Source of the DNA: Pterois miles
Taxonomy: Eukaryota; Chordata; Actinopteri; Perciformes; Scorpaenidae
Assembly (NCBI GenBank): GCA_947000775.1
Contig: CAMQGK010000242.1
Coordinates: forward strand, 4,399,001 to 4,463,000
DNA length: 64,000 nt
Direction of reading: 5' to 3'
Positions 10,041-21,259 of the stretch are shown here, one piece after another. Made by a program: the position numbers and the translations under genes. The notes below the pieces were generated by a model, which had not been told where the DNA came from, made no database searches, and was given only the letters and a program-made list of their open reading frames with translations. Each line of letters starts with the position of its first letter. Position 1 is the first letter of the stretch.

Positions 10041-11139
10041 TACTTGTGAAACAATCCAGTTGTACACATTGTCTCATCTCCAGTCTCACAGCTCAAGTCG
10101 CTAATTGGGCTTTAAATAGTGAGCAGCGCACAGTAGAGGATTTCTCAGCCCGGATATCCGGCGGCACACCGGAAGCCAAGAAATATAAAACGAGTTTCCG
10201 ACAGACTGTGTGTGTGGTGGTGAGTGTGGGTTTGTTGGTGGCGTCATAGCTGTGAACGTAGCTGTAGCAGACAGTGTGCACAGTTTATCTGTCGGTGAAT
10301 AAATGCTACGAGGCTACAAGCTACAACTCTTCAGCTGGAAGTCCAGAGACAACTTCCTGTTTCTGTGCCGAGCCGTTCCTCTGCATTTTTCTCAGCTTTC
10401 TCCTGAATTATTAGTATTTATTTTAAATGTAAATATATATATTATTATTATTATTATATGTATATTACCTACTCCAGGTAGGGAATGAGTCTTTACCCCA
10501 AGTGAAGGAGTTCAAGTACCTCGGGGTCTTGTTCACGAGTGAGGGAACAATGGAACGTGAGATTGGCCGGAGAATCCACCGTTGTGACGAAGAGAGAGTT
10601 GAGCCGGAAGGCAAAGCTCTCTATCTACCGGTCAATCTTTGTGCCTACTCTCACCTATGGTCATGAGGGCTGGGTCATGACCGAAAGAACTAGATCGCGA
10701 GTACAAGCGGCCGAAATGGGTTTCCTCAGGAAGGTGGCTGGCATCTCCCTTAGAGATAAGGTGAGAAGCTCAGTCATCCGTGAGGGACTCGGAGTAGAGC
10801 CGCTGCTCCTTTGCGTTGAAAGGAGCCAGTTGAGGTGGTTCGGGCATCTGGTAAGGATGCCTCCTGGGCGCCTCCCTAGGGAGGTGTTCCAGGCACGACC
10901 AGCTGGGAGGAGACCCAGGGGACGACCCAGGACTAGATGGAGAGATTATATCTGGCCTGGGAACACCTCGGGATCCCCCAGTCAGAGCTGGTTAATGTGG
11001 CCCGGGAAAGGGAAGTTTGGGGTCCCCTGCTGGAGCTGTTGCCCCTGCGACCCGACCCCGGATAAGCGGTTGAAGATGAAGATGAAGATGAAGTATATTA
11101 AAGCGTTAATCAGTTAAAGGTTAATTATCAACATCCCTA
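10041..11139 (+). mobile_element. Relic TAGGGATG hAT-like element (R4, copy 1), split by a LINE
   Basis: 10291-10440 (GGTGAATAAATGCTACGAGG..TCTCAGCTTTCTCCTGAATT) is homologous to the reverse complement of 53300-53418 in the complete copy. 11093-11139 (GCGTTAATCAGTTAAAGG..TAATTATCAACATCCCTA) is homologous to that copy's terminal 60 bases. The two parts are separated by the LINE at 10468-11092. A single degenerate trace of the 55-bp minisatellite motif (GCTGTAGCAGACAGTGTGC) is at about 10261, so this copy did not expand it. The left terminus is not found; 10041-10290 is included tentatively. Confidence 0.6.
10468..11092 (+). pseudogene. 5'-truncated LINE, C-terminal end of reverse-transcriptase ORF, frameshifted
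   Basis: This non-LTR retrotransposon insert is flanked by the direct repeat GTATATTA (10460-10467 and 11093-11100), a target-site duplication. It starts inside ORF2 with FKYLGVLFTSEG in one frame (10511). The frame changes near 10560-10600, where some 18 expected residues are missing. It continues with RELSRKAKLSIYRSI, PTLTYGHEGWVMTERTRSR, LRWFGHLVRMPPGRLPREVF and RPRGRPRTRWRDYI (about 10590-10955). A second frameshift there restores LAWEHLGIPQSELVNVARE and a stop at 11063. This is the conserved thumb/C-terminal region after the reverse-transcriptase active site. The UTR is only about 27 bases and ends in (GATGAA)n, as in RTE/Rex3-type elements, but the clade is not certain. It cannot encode a working enzyme. 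Confidence 0.85.
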
Positions 11140-11888
11140 GTAGGGAGATGCTGCCACAGTAATGGCAACTTGTTTATGTACGTTACTTCTCCAGAATTGT
11201 GTATAAAGATCGGGACAGAGCTGCTAACGTTAGCTTATAGTATGATGCATCCACACTGTGATGAAAAGCTAGCACACCATGGATGTGCTTGTCTTGAACC
11301 AGGCTTTCTTGTTTTACTGTAACCTGGAACTCAACAAACTCTGTTACTACTGTACTGTACGTACACTGGCTAACATATGCAGCTCACAGCAGATGAATAA
11401 ACTGATTAATCCATTCCTCACTTCCTTTGCTCTTCTTGTATGAATGTAAATCATGACTTCAGACTCTTTTAAGTTGGTCGTAAAAATAAAATTAAAACAA
11501 AAGTGTGTGTTTATATAATCCTAGTGTGTATGAGGGAGTGGAGAGTTACAGTCAGAGCCGGTATAGGTTGTTAAATGTATTTATGAGCACTGCATATTCA
11601 TCATGCTGAAGCTTTTAATTTGTTACCTGTCGTATAGAGAGAGTGTGTGTTAGTGTGAGTGTGTTCCCATAGAGCTTGTCATATAGAGTGATGCTGTCTC
11701 TATTGCTTCCGATGGCTAATGGGCCCTTCAATCACAGCTATTGATCAGCAATCTGAGTGTCTGAGTCACATAAATACACACAAACTAACACACACATTTC
11801 TGTGAGCCCACGTACATCACACAGCTTTTAATACACAACGTGTCTTCAGCCCACACAGACATTTCACAGTAATGCATGATTTTACTTT
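11140..11888. other. Non-coding, no recognised element
   Basis: No exon seen. Short GTGTGTGT interruptions at 11644-11664 only. Confidence 0.4.
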
Positions 11889-11891
11889 ACA

Positions 11892-11957
<66 letters not shown>

Positions 11958-12044
11958 ACACACACCATCCCCATTAATGGAAGATTGATTTATCTTTAAA
12001 AGTAGGGAACATTCAATCTGTGATACGACCTTCACTGGAGATCT

Positions 12045-12100
<56 letters not shown>

Positions 12101-12134
12101 GATGTGTAGGTGTGTGTGTAGGTGTGTGTGTGTC
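11889..12134. repeat. Opposed microsatellites (AC)n and (TG)n, 80 bases apart
   Basis: (AC)n at 11889-11967 and (TG)n at 12047-12134 on the same strand are inverted relative to each other, with an 80-base spacer. They could pair as a long hairpin and may be a difficult region for assembly. Confidence 0.95.
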
Positions 12135-12170
12135 ACAGTTTGCATAAGTTGGAAATTTTTTTGTCTAAAA

Positions 12171-12290
12171 CAGGGATGCTAATTTTGAATTTTCTTAACT
12201 GATAACTGACCCTCATTAACTGATTATCAGCCATTAACCGATAAGATTAGTGCGTTTCATGCTATTTTTACAGCCTAACAAGCCGTCCAG
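12171..12290 (+). mobile_element. Left end of TAGGGATG hAT-like element (R4, copy 2)
   Basis: CAGGGATGCTAATTTTG, TTCTTAACTGATAACTGACC, CTCATTAACTGATTA and CATTAACCGATAAGATTAGTG match 33379-33480 and the reverse of 54010-54102. No right end or minisatellite follows, so this is a fragment. Confidence 0.65.
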
Positions 12291-12765
12291 CTGCAACAAA
12301 GAGCCGATACACAAGTTAAATCATCATTTATGACCAGCTGCACTGTTTGATCACAACAGACAACTGGCTCCTTGGTTCACCAGTGTATTCATCGTTTCCC
12401 CTGCTTACCTATTTCTTTCTCTTAGTTCTCTCCATTTCTCTCTCCTTCTCTCACTCACTGAAGGTCCAATGTGACGACGCCACCGCTGACCTCAGAAACA
12501 CATTAACTCTAATGGCTTGCACCGTGCTGCGACGACGTTTCGCTATGGCTTTTCTCTACGTTGAATAAACCCAGCTTTGGCCGCTGCACGCTCATAGACG
12601 CTGTACAGCTCCAGAATCAGCTTCAGACAACCAAAAGGAAAAAAAAAGTGTGAATGTTTCCCATAAATTGTAGAAATGCGTGAAAATTGTGACCCCAGGA
12701 GGATACAGGGAGAGGGCGATTGAAAAACAGGAATCTTCCGGCAAAATCGGGAGAGTTGGCTCTAG
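12291..12765. other. Non-coding; possible unnamed repeat at 12690-12760
   Basis: No exon. AACAGGAATCTTCCGGCAAA with ATCGGGAGAGTTGGC resembles a dispersed teleost repeat from memory; only one copy is seen here. Confidence 0.3.
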
Positions 12766-13002
12766 GCTTTTATCTTACAACAAACTCTGCTTCAACATCA
12801 ACAACATCAACAATTTCATTGCAGTAAAAACTTTTTTCTCTCCCACACACTTTTATTAACAGGGCTGTCCAGCAGCAATTCAACAGCACCATAAATTACA
12901 TTATTTATTCATTTTATTCTATATAAATATTCTCTATATAACAGTATATACATATATATGTATATATATATGTATATATGTATATATATGTGTATATATA
13001 TG

Positions 13003-13033
<31 letters not shown>

Positions 13034-13051
13034 ACATGTATATATATGTAT

Positions 13052-13085
<34 letters not shown>

Positions 13086-13890
13086 ATATATACATATATA
13101 CTGTTACATATTGTAGTATTACTGTGTGTACAGAATTTATATTCTACATACTCCTTTATTTCTATAGTTCTTATATATTTAGAGCAACTCTAATGTCCCA
13201 ATTTCCAAATTTTTGACTAATAAATTAAATCTAATGTGGTAAAAGAGAGAAAAAAAAAATGCATCATGGAACAGAAGCTTCTAGTTGGCTCTCCACTGAA
13301 AAGGGGGCACATCTAAATGAGAGATCATAATTATTTTCAAAATTCACTACATGTTTTTATCTAACGCCGTATTTTGCTCCCGTCCATATTTTTAGTTGTT
13401 CAGCTTTTTCAAAAGCAACAGATTCACTGCAGATAAAACTGTTTTCTCTCCCACATGCACCTTTATTAACAGGGCTGTCTAGCAGCCATCCAACGGCATC
13501 ATAAATTATATTATTTATTGATATTATTCTCTCTCTCTCTCTCTCTCTCTCACTATATATATAGATATATTTATATACTACAATATATTGTAGCATTAGG
13601 TTCATAATTTACATTTTACATACGCCTTTATTTCTATTGTTCTTATATATTTACAGCAACTGTCCTAATTTCCCATTTTGATTAATAAATTAAATATAAT
13701 GTAATAAGAGAGCTTGCTACATGTTTTCTCTAACGACATATTCTGCTTCGTTCATATTTTTAGTCGTTCACCTTTTTCAAAAGCAACAGACTCACTGCAG
13801 GTAAAAACTGTTTTCTCTCCTGCACACACCTTTATTAACAAGGCTGCCTAGCAGCCATCCAACAGCACCATAAAATACATATTAAATGTA
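12766..13890 (+). repeat. Three-unit diverged tandem duplication with internal microsatellites
   Basis: Units at about 12766-13345, 13346-13717 and 13718-13890 (partial). Each has CACTGCAG..AAAACTGTTTTCTCTCC, CCTTTATTAACA(G/A)GGCTG, GCAGCCATCCAAC(G/A)GC and ATAAATTA. Units 1 and 2 also share TCTATT..TTCTTATATATTTA, GCAACT and GTCC(C/T)AATTTCC, which resembles the 3' end of fish LINEs. Unit 1 has grown an internal (TATATG/TA)n tract at 12943-13101. Unit 2 has (CT)11 at 13529-13550. Confidence 0.8.
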
Positions 13891-14600
13891 AGAATAAACA
13901 AATAAAGAAGACCTTTAGAAACATTACATCCAGGGTCTGAAATTAACTTCTTTCACTTCCTGCATCTGTGGCAGGGGAGTATTATTATTTATTTTTTGTC
14001 TGATACTCAGAAATTTTATCTGCTACTTGTGAAATATCTGAGCAAGATGAAGGAATAACACTTTAGATCTGATATCATTCAAAGACCAATACATTGTATA
14101 TTAAAAAACAAAATGTACTGTATGTGGTAAATTACAGAGAGTTTTTTGGAGGTGGGAGGATACTGTACACAGTACTGTACTGTACATTGTTTTTATCTAT
14201 CCTGATTATTTTCATAAAAACACAATTCAAATGATTAGGAAATAAATTATTGTATTTATATCTTACATATCTGCTTTGCTTAATAAAAAGTTTTAATTAT
14301 GTGTAATACGTAAAGCTGTACATTCCAAGCAAGAATACTAATTTGAAAATAACTGAGAGTTATTTGATTATTATTCTAAAATTTCTGCATATGAACGCGT
14401 TTTGATAAGGTCAGAGTTTACCTTCACCCGGTACTCATTTTTACTGAACAGAGCTTAAACACACCATAATGTTACTGTCTCAGTGTGGCATTATCAGGGG
14501 AATAATAGTGTGCGTTCCCTCAGGTTTATTAGCGCCACGTTGTTGAGCACTTTTTTTTTTTCTCTGCCATGTCTCCGTTCCCAAACAAGCTGAAACATGC
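13891..14600. other. AT-rich non-coding stretch
   Basis: No exon or clear element. A short run TGTACACAGTACTGTACTGTAC at 14163-14184 is partly palindromic. Confidence 0.4.
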
Positions 14601-15000
14601 GTGAGTCATTGTGAATGTGTACCTGTTGGAAAGCATCAATAAAAATAATCAATAGTCACAGAGGCATGAGATGCCAAGAAATCGGACAGCTACAGTTCTC
14701 TGTTCCCATCACCAGCGTTTTCCCTGCCTGCCGAAGTGGCCAATGGCCTGATGATTTTATCCGCCGCTGCCAACAATGTACCTGCACTGGGTGGGTGCTA
14801 ATTTCAGACCCTGATAACTTCCCAGTCAATCAATAAAGAGTGGTTTAATGAAGTTTAACCCTCATCATACCAACCTATTTAACATACTAGGTCTATCAAC
14901 TGAATAGGAAACAAACATCATTGGGGGGGGGGCGTGAAACGATTTCTTCCTCCACTCCGACAGAAAAAGTTTGAGAACCACAGCTCTGTAAGAAAATAGC
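14601..15000. repeat. R10 repeat and a hAT-like terminus
   Basis: GCCAACAATGTACCTGCACT and GGTGCTAATTTCAGACCCTG (about 14767-14812) recur at 19557-19612 and, partly inverted, at 39796-39850. Further on, AAAAAGTTTGAGAACCACAG (14967-14986) is like the rightmost end of a Charlie/hAT-type element (CAGTGGTTCTCAAAC inverted; recalled). No left end was identified. Confidence 0.4.
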
Positions 15001-15859
15001 TTTGTGAGCTCCATTAGAAGACAGACGGAGGGGCAGAAAGAGACAGACAGACGAGCGAGTCGGACTGAAAATGTGACAGAGGACAGATGGAGACAAACAG
15101 AGAGACAGTGACAGAAGCAGAGGGGAAACACAGACGACCTCGTTTAATCCCTCACAGTCCCAGAACAGCCGCCATCCTGCAGGCCATTACCGCCGGGATC
15201 TCCTGCTTCAGTCAGCATTAGCTCGTCAGACAAGTGATTACTGCAGCTACCGTAATCCCATTAAGTAACGAATTTATGCTACATTATTCTATTACACAAC
15301 GAAACATTGCATTTGCATTATTTAATCAAAGACGGCATTGGTTTGCATTATGTCATTAAAGATGTCGTTGGGTTGCATTACCCTGCTGAAGATGGGTTTA
15401 GATGTCCATTAAACATGCCTTGCTGGATAGCTTGGAAATTGCTGCTCAGCAAAGTCAAATTCAAACACATGGCAGTGGAGAAGCTTTTTGGTGCACTGCA
15501 TGGCAACAAAATAGAGGATGTGTTATCTTGTTGCCATGAGAAAATCTCTCTTTTTTAACTTAAGTGGAGAGAGAGTTTTGTGGAAAGAGTTTAGGAAATA
15601 TCCGGACCCACAGAGAGAATGAATTTTTCCAAAAAACAAAACCCACAGGACAAAATCTCCAAGTGTTTGGTTGTGAGGCAAAAACACGAACCTCCCTGAA
15701 GCCAGAATACATCTTAAGCTCAGATTTTAGTGGGAAACAAATTAGAGAATCAACCGAACCAAATATGTGTTGAAAAACTTAAATACTGATATATTTTAGA
15801 TTATGTGTCTCACCTCCTCTTCAATCTCCAAAACCTTGTGATCAACTATGTACACTACA
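15001..15859. other. Non-coding, mostly single-copy in appearance
   Basis: No exon is seen. 15307-15400 has a threefold imperfect repeat of (A/T)TTGCATTA with TTAAAGATG spaced 24-27 bases, which keeps a short open frame but encodes nothing recognisable. Confidence 0.4.
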
Positions 15860-16010
15860 TGTGTGATTTAAAGAACGATTCTGGTATTACTGCTTAACAT
15901 GTGTTTTAATAGGGGAAATAGATTTTTTTCAATGCCAGAATCAATTTATTTGCTTCATTTGAGTCTTTGTGGAGCCAAAAGGAAGTTACTGCTTTTATTG
16001 TTGTAGTCTC
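15860..16010 (-). repeat. R6 copy (inverse of 1415-1520)
   Basis: The reverse strand reads CTCAAATGAAGCAAATAAATT, GATTCTGGCATTGAAAAA and ATACCAGAATCGTTC, the same order as 1430-1510. The poly(A) of that copy corresponds to a non-homopolymeric stretch here. Confidence 0.55.
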
Positions 16011-16849
16011 AGTAATGTGACATCATGTCCGTTCAGTATCTGTCAGTCAAACCGAACAAAGCAGAAAACAGCGGAGGGTCTGGATGGATCCGACCTGCAC
16101 CCTCCCATTTAAATCCAGCCTGGTAAACACTAAACATCCAGTAAAGGAGGGAAACACTTTGGGTTTCATACATTGCAGGAAAAGCAGATCTAGACTAAAG
16201 CTGCACGCTAACTCCGTCTTGGACAGGAAACGCTGTCGTATTGCGGTGACGTACGGTTGAGCCGGCTGTCGCTCTCTGGTCAAATGGGCCGACGCTACGA
16301 CTGTAGAGCGCCAATATACTGACGTTTATGTTAAATGCATTCAATCGGCCCCGATGGAGCTGAACATGGATGGATAAAGAGAACGGAGCTGACGGAGAGC
16401 TAGAGACCCCCTTGGAGGAGTTAGAGGAAGTAGACACGTGTGACTATGTCTATGTTTTCAAAATAAGGTGTTAACAAAGAGAAGTGTACAGTATATACAA
16501 AATACATATATGGAAATAAGATTGATTGGATGATATTCATCAGAAGTATAAAACATTACATGTCCCTTTATAAATTGAAGTGAAAATATCACTAATTTGT
16601 GAGGGAAATGTTTTTATTCTTTGATTTTTGGGTTACTGGACAAACATGTAATAAGTCCTGACAATGATCCTGATATATTTGTCTTGACTACATACATGCT
16701 GAAAAGCAAACATTTTTACTGGATTAATTTAGGTATTTTCCAGAGTTGAGTTGAGTTTCCAGAGTTGAGTTGAGAGTTGAATCGTCCCAGTCGTATTTAC
16801 TAAGAATACAACAATAAAAGCGATAACTTCCTTCTCTCCCTCCACATTA
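16011..16849. other. Non-coding, probably old repeat sequence
   Basis: 16020-16440 is moderately GC-rich without a sustained frame. GAGTTGAGTTGAG at 16744-16771 is a short tandem. No element could be named. Confidence 0.35.
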
Positions 16850-17540
16850 GCAATGTGACGGTGAGGAAATTTTCCCACCAGTTAATAAACGGATGACAAC
16901 ACCGACGTTACACCAGACGTTTTACAAGAAAAGATGACGTGGGTAGCATGTGCAATATGCTTACACTGATCTATACTGTCGGGTGGCGGTGTGTCTGAGC
17001 TCTCTGGTCCAGGTTACCACCCAGTGCTGCTCTGCCATGCACACCGGATGTGAGCGCTCCATTAACGTTATAGTTCCCTTATATCACTGGGTTTAAATCT
17101 GAAATATTGACAAAAAGATGCTTTTGCTTTTCACTTTCCATCTTCATCTTGTCTGTTAACTCTCTCTCTCATCTCGTGTGAAATCTGTACAGAGCAGATA
17201 CTTTTATTTTCACTTTCAGTTTGTAAAGTTTCAGTTTTTGGGGCGACTGTGGCTCAGAGGGTAGAGCGGGTCGTCCGCTAATCGGAAGGTCGGGGGTTTG
17301 ATTCCCGGCTGATCCGATTACATGTCGATGTGTCCTTGAGCAAGACAATAAACCCCAACAAAGGTGTATAAATGCAACATTTGTAGCATCCGTCATCCGA
17401 CCATGTATTGATAACACGGCAGTGATATGCGAAAATGAACAAAATGGGTTTTATTTCCGTAAACGGTTGGTGCGTAATGTAATCGGTGTGTGGCCGAACA
17501 CTGTGTAACACCGGTAACACTGACGTACCGTGGCAAGTCT
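16850..17540 (+). repeat. Old interspersed element split by a SINE
   Basis: The right part (GTGTGTGGCCGAACACTGTGT, AACACCGGTAACACTGAC at 17485-17530) matches 19640-19695 (GTGTGCCGGACCACCATG, ACACCACTAACACCGAC). The left part (16855-17110) appears to belong to the same element but has no second copy in the window to prove it. Confidence 0.4.
17238..17345 (+). mobile_element. tRNA-derived SINE head with A and B boxes
   Basis: TGGCTCAGAGGGTAGAGCGG (17250-17269) is a good polymerase III A box. GGTTTGATTCC (17295-17305) is a B box 34 bases further on. After the head comes GTGTCCTTGAGCAAGACA, which is shared with the SINE at 54165-54190. The tRNA-like region would not fold as a functional tRNA. 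This is a dispersed SINE, not a tRNA gene. Confidence 0.75.
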
Positions 17541-18604
17541 ACTCCACATACATTCAACTCATATTGATTTTAAAAATGATCTCAAAACTGTAAAAAAGAA
17601 AAATTGCAATACATGGTGAATCTTTTTTTCACTTTTGTGGGATATTTACAAAACACCCCTAAAACCATTAAATTAGACCTTAATAGATGACAGCATTACT
17701 CACAGAATCAAACAGCTGTTGAGGCAGAACAGCTTCACAAACCTGACATTTCATCAGCCACTGAAGTCGTGTTCGTGATCTAATCACAGTTTCAGATTCA
17801 TTCTCCTTTGAGCTCCGGTTCACACCAACTCCTGAGAAAAACATCTGTCTCTGTAGCGGGAAGATGTTCCTCTTTCCTCAACAGCCACTTGTTTACTTCG
17901 GTCTGTCGTTTGATGCCGGCAGTTAGCGAACACTTGTCTGATTTTGTTTACTGGTGACTGCAGCCCATGTTCAGCTGGAAGAACAACACAGCGATCTGAA
18001 GGAGGCTAAGATGAGCTCGGCGCTGCAGAGATATGTTGTTTATTAACACACAATTAGCTGATGTGGGTGTTGCATTTTGACTTTTACTTGAGACTGAAGA
18101 ATAATAAGGGGGAAAGAAAGCATCAAACAATCTACATGTTAGGACGTCTCGCTCAGCTCAGCGTTGTGAAATGTATTACTTTAGCTGAAACAAAGCTGTC
18201 GGCTGTAACTAATTTGATTTTGGATGTCTTATAAATGGCTTGATAAGTCTGAAGTGTGAAGACTTGTGAAGTGAAGCTCCTCTGCAGCTCGCCGAGCAGC
18301 TCCTGTAAATGACTTTCTTACTGACAGATCTCTTTTTCTCCGTCTCTCTCGGGGTTATGTTCTTTCTCCAAGCTTGCGCTTTCTTAGCACTAATGACTAA
18401 CTGCAGCCAGTATGTAGATATAGACGGGTTTTATCAAGTTTTAGAGGTCAAGTTAGGTCGTTTTTAATCTTTTATAAAAGAGACAGAAGAGACTTTATGT
18501 TGATCACTGTGTGGTGTGGCGGATTCATCCCCATGATACTTTACAAATGAACAATGAGGTCACAACCTTTTCTGAGCCCTGCTGTGAAAAAAGGAAAGAG
18601 AATT
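17541..18604. other. Non-coding, no recognised element
   Basis: No exon seen on either strand; several short overlapping open frames have no domain. Confidence 0.4.
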
Positions 18605-19470
18605 GAAGGGTGGAGCAGCGAATATCTGTTATTGATTACAAACTGTGTGTTAACGACAAACACAATCAGACAGTCTGCAGGAAGGCACTTTGTTCCAGTC
18701 TTTAAATGTTGTTTCGTGAGAGTTTAAAGACCCCCTGAAACGAAAAGTACATTTTTTAATCCTGTGTTAATTGTTCATTTATCTCATGTTATATGCCATC
18801 AAAATCTGATGAAATCCCTGTCTTTTTTTATCCAGTCAAATGAGAATTTGGGCGACTCGCTTGCCAGTTGTTTGTGGATCGAATCAATATACACAGTAGT
18901 TAACAGAGTAATATGAAGAGAGACGGGGAGATGTCTTTTTGGACACAGGCATACAGTATACAGTACTGTATACATAGACGCCACATTGGACTCCTGTCAC
19001 GGTGATACGTCAACTCGGGCGCCATATTGGACAGGGCAGCCTGTAACTTTATACAAGAGAATGGGTGGAGCTACAAATATCTGTTATTGATTACAAACTG
19101 TATGTTAACAAAAAACACAATCTGTAGGAAGACACTTTGTTCCTGTCCTTAAATTTCATGAGAGTTTCCCTGTAAAATGTAAAATACAGTTTTCCCAGTC
19201 ATTTGTGGAGCGAATCATTATATGTTCCTTGATCGGAGCAATATGGAAAGTGACAGGAAGACATATAGTCATACATACAAGCATTGGACGCTTCAGCCCA
19301 TTGCAGCGAAACGTCAATGGGGGCGCCATATTGGACGAGGCAAGACTGGTCTCTAACCCTATACAAGTGAACAAGTGGAGCTGCAAATATCTGTTATCGA
19401 TTACAAACTGTGTTAATAAAAACACAATCTGCACCATTTGTTCCAGTCTTTAAATGTTATTTCATGAGTG
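18605..19470 (+). repeat. Diverged tandem duplication, about 2.3 units
   Basis: Units begin near 18605, 19060 and 19368 with GTGGAGC..AATATCTGTTAT(T/C)GATTACAAACTG. They share AACACAATC, GCACTTTGTTCC(A/T)GTC, CATGAGAGTTT, GTTTGTGGA(T/G)CGAATCA, GGGCGCCATATTGGAC and TATACAAG(A/T)GAA. Unit 1 is longer by about 130 bases (about 18728-18860). It contains the palindrome GTATACAGTACTGTATAC (18957-18974), missing from unit 2. Confidence 0.8.
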
Positions 19471-19539
19471 TTTTTTAAATCTCTCACGCTCAATCACTTA
19501 ATGACTCTCTCTCATCCCGTGTGTGAAATCTCCTAATAA

Positions 19540-19695
19540 TGATTACACCCATCACTGCCAACAATTTACCTGCATTTGGTAGGTGGTGGGTGCTATTTTC
19601 AGACCCTGGTGGGGACGGTGGGCAAGAAATGTAATTGGTGTGTGCCGGACCACCATGTAACACTGTAACACTGTAACACCACTAACACCGACTAC
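19540..19695 (+). repeat. R10 plus the 16.85-kb element's right end
   Basis: TGCCAACAATTTACCTGCAT and GGTGCTATTTTCAGACCCTG resemble 14767-14812. AATTGGTGTGTGCCGGACCA onward resembles 17478-17530. AACACTGT is repeated three times in tandem (19659-19680). Confidence 0.5.
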
Positions 19696-20232
19696 CGCGG
19701 CAGGCCGAAGCTAGAGACACTCTAACTTCTATTTCATGGGGACTTTAATTGCACACTTTTGAGCAGTTTTAGCAATCAAAACTACATCAGTGAGCCAGGA
19801 AGGTGACTGGCTTGCAGCAGGAGAAATGTGACTCTGAGAAGCGTATGGCGAGGAAAGCTGATACAGGCCCAGACTTTTAGGGTGGTGTTTAACCCATCTG
19901 GGTGCCAAAGTGTAGACTAAAACTATACACAGTAGGATCACTTTATCCACACTGTAGTGTAGTTTGGAGACAATGTCGCCGTTTAACTGTGTGAGAACGT
20001 TACATTTTCCTCCGGTATTCAACTTTTTATAGGACTATATGGAGCTGTGGACTCTGGAGCTATTGTTGTTTTTTCTCTGTATATCACATACTGCGTGTTT
20101 TATTGTTTTATTTAATTGGTTTTATTATTGTGTGTTTTTCATCATAAATCCCATCTAGAAACAAACCAAAATAAATCCCTTCTGGGACGATTAAGGTTTA
20201 AATTAAAAGGGGAATAAAGTGAAATGAAATGA
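19696..20232. other. Non-coding, no recognised element
   Basis: No exon. ACCAAAATAAATCCCTTCTG and GGACGATTAAGG near 20165-20190 look like part of a LINE tail but are too short to assign. Confidence 0.35.
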
Positions 20233-20247
20233 GGGGGGGGGGGGGGG

Positions 20248-20281
<34 letters not shown>
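20233..20281. repeat. G18 followed by (TG)15
   Basis: An uninterrupted G run at 20233-20250 abuts (TG)n at 20251-20281. The junction may be unreliable in an assembly. Confidence 0.95.
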
Positions 20282-20283
<2 letters not shown>

Positions 20284-20436
20284 AAACATGTATGTGTGTG
20301 TGTGTGTTTAGTGGTCTGATGTCCTCAATACAATCAGAATGAATGCTTTCTTCTAATTGAAAGGAAAAGAAAACAAGTGATTGACCTCCACCGCCCTCAT
20401 TTTACCAAATGCACCACTCAACTCTAATTGAAGGAA

Positions 20437-20477
20437 CTATTATATTATATTATATTATATTATATTGTATTATATTA
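20437..20477. repeat. (TATAT)n pentanucleotide tract
   Basis: TATTA units in tandem with one G variant near 20467. Confidence 0.9.
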
Positions 20478-21259
20478 GTGGACTGTTCTGGTCTTCTAGA
20501 GTTTATTAATTTGTTGTGAAGACATCCAGACTTCTACATTATAGCAGAACAGCAACCACAGAAACTGACTACTGGCCCTATTTTATCCATCTATAGTGCA
20601 TTGTCCTACAGTGTATTTAGGGTGTGTCCAACTCCACTTTTGATAGTTACATAGGTGTGTTTTGGGCATAAAAGGAATTAGGGTAGTTTATTTTTTAAGT
20701 TTTATTTGACCTCCTCTACGAATGGATTTCTAGTTTCTTATGCTTTAAATATCTAGCTTTAAAACCGAGCTGCTACAAACTACCAATGACAGTTATGCTG
20801 CGCTGTGCGCCGCTGTGCGCAGGAGTAAAACTGATAGGGCCCTTAATCTGTAAATTATAGCAGCTCTCTTGGCCCAGAGCAGATGTAAAAACTCTTCAGT
20901 TCGAAGGCAAAGAACAAGTTAGTTCTCTGTGTAGGTTAAATGATGAGTACATTGCAAGGTCTGCTAGTTTGTCTCTTGTTCAGTTAATGGAAATTAGATG
21001 TAGGTCAAGAGCAGAATGACCCTTCCTCTCAGCTGAGCAGACAGACTTTTATAGATATAACTGGAGAGTGGAGGGGAAACTAAGGATAATGTGTTTGTTA
21101 TAATGAGTCAAGCAGACGGACTGTACTAATGTACAGGAACATGTTTATAATCCATCTGAGAATTTGGATTCAGTTTAGCAGAAAGACAATCACCTCTTGA
21201 GTTTATCCACTTAAATGCACTTATTGTAGGTTACTTTGGACCAGAGTATCTGCTTAATC
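20478..21259. other. Non-coding, no recognised element
   Basis: No exon. CGCTGTGCGC is tandemly duplicated at 20801-20820. Confidence 0.4.

Noticed and set aside
10539..11117. Forward open frame of 192 codons as an intact gene
   Set aside because: Only the middle is reverse-transcriptase C-terminus. The family's frame enters and leaves through two frameshifts, so the ATG and the end are accidental.
17250..17320. tRNA gene
   Set aside because: A and B boxes are present, but the sequence continues as a dispersed SINE and the same body recurs at 54.1 kb; cloverleaf pairing is not maintained.
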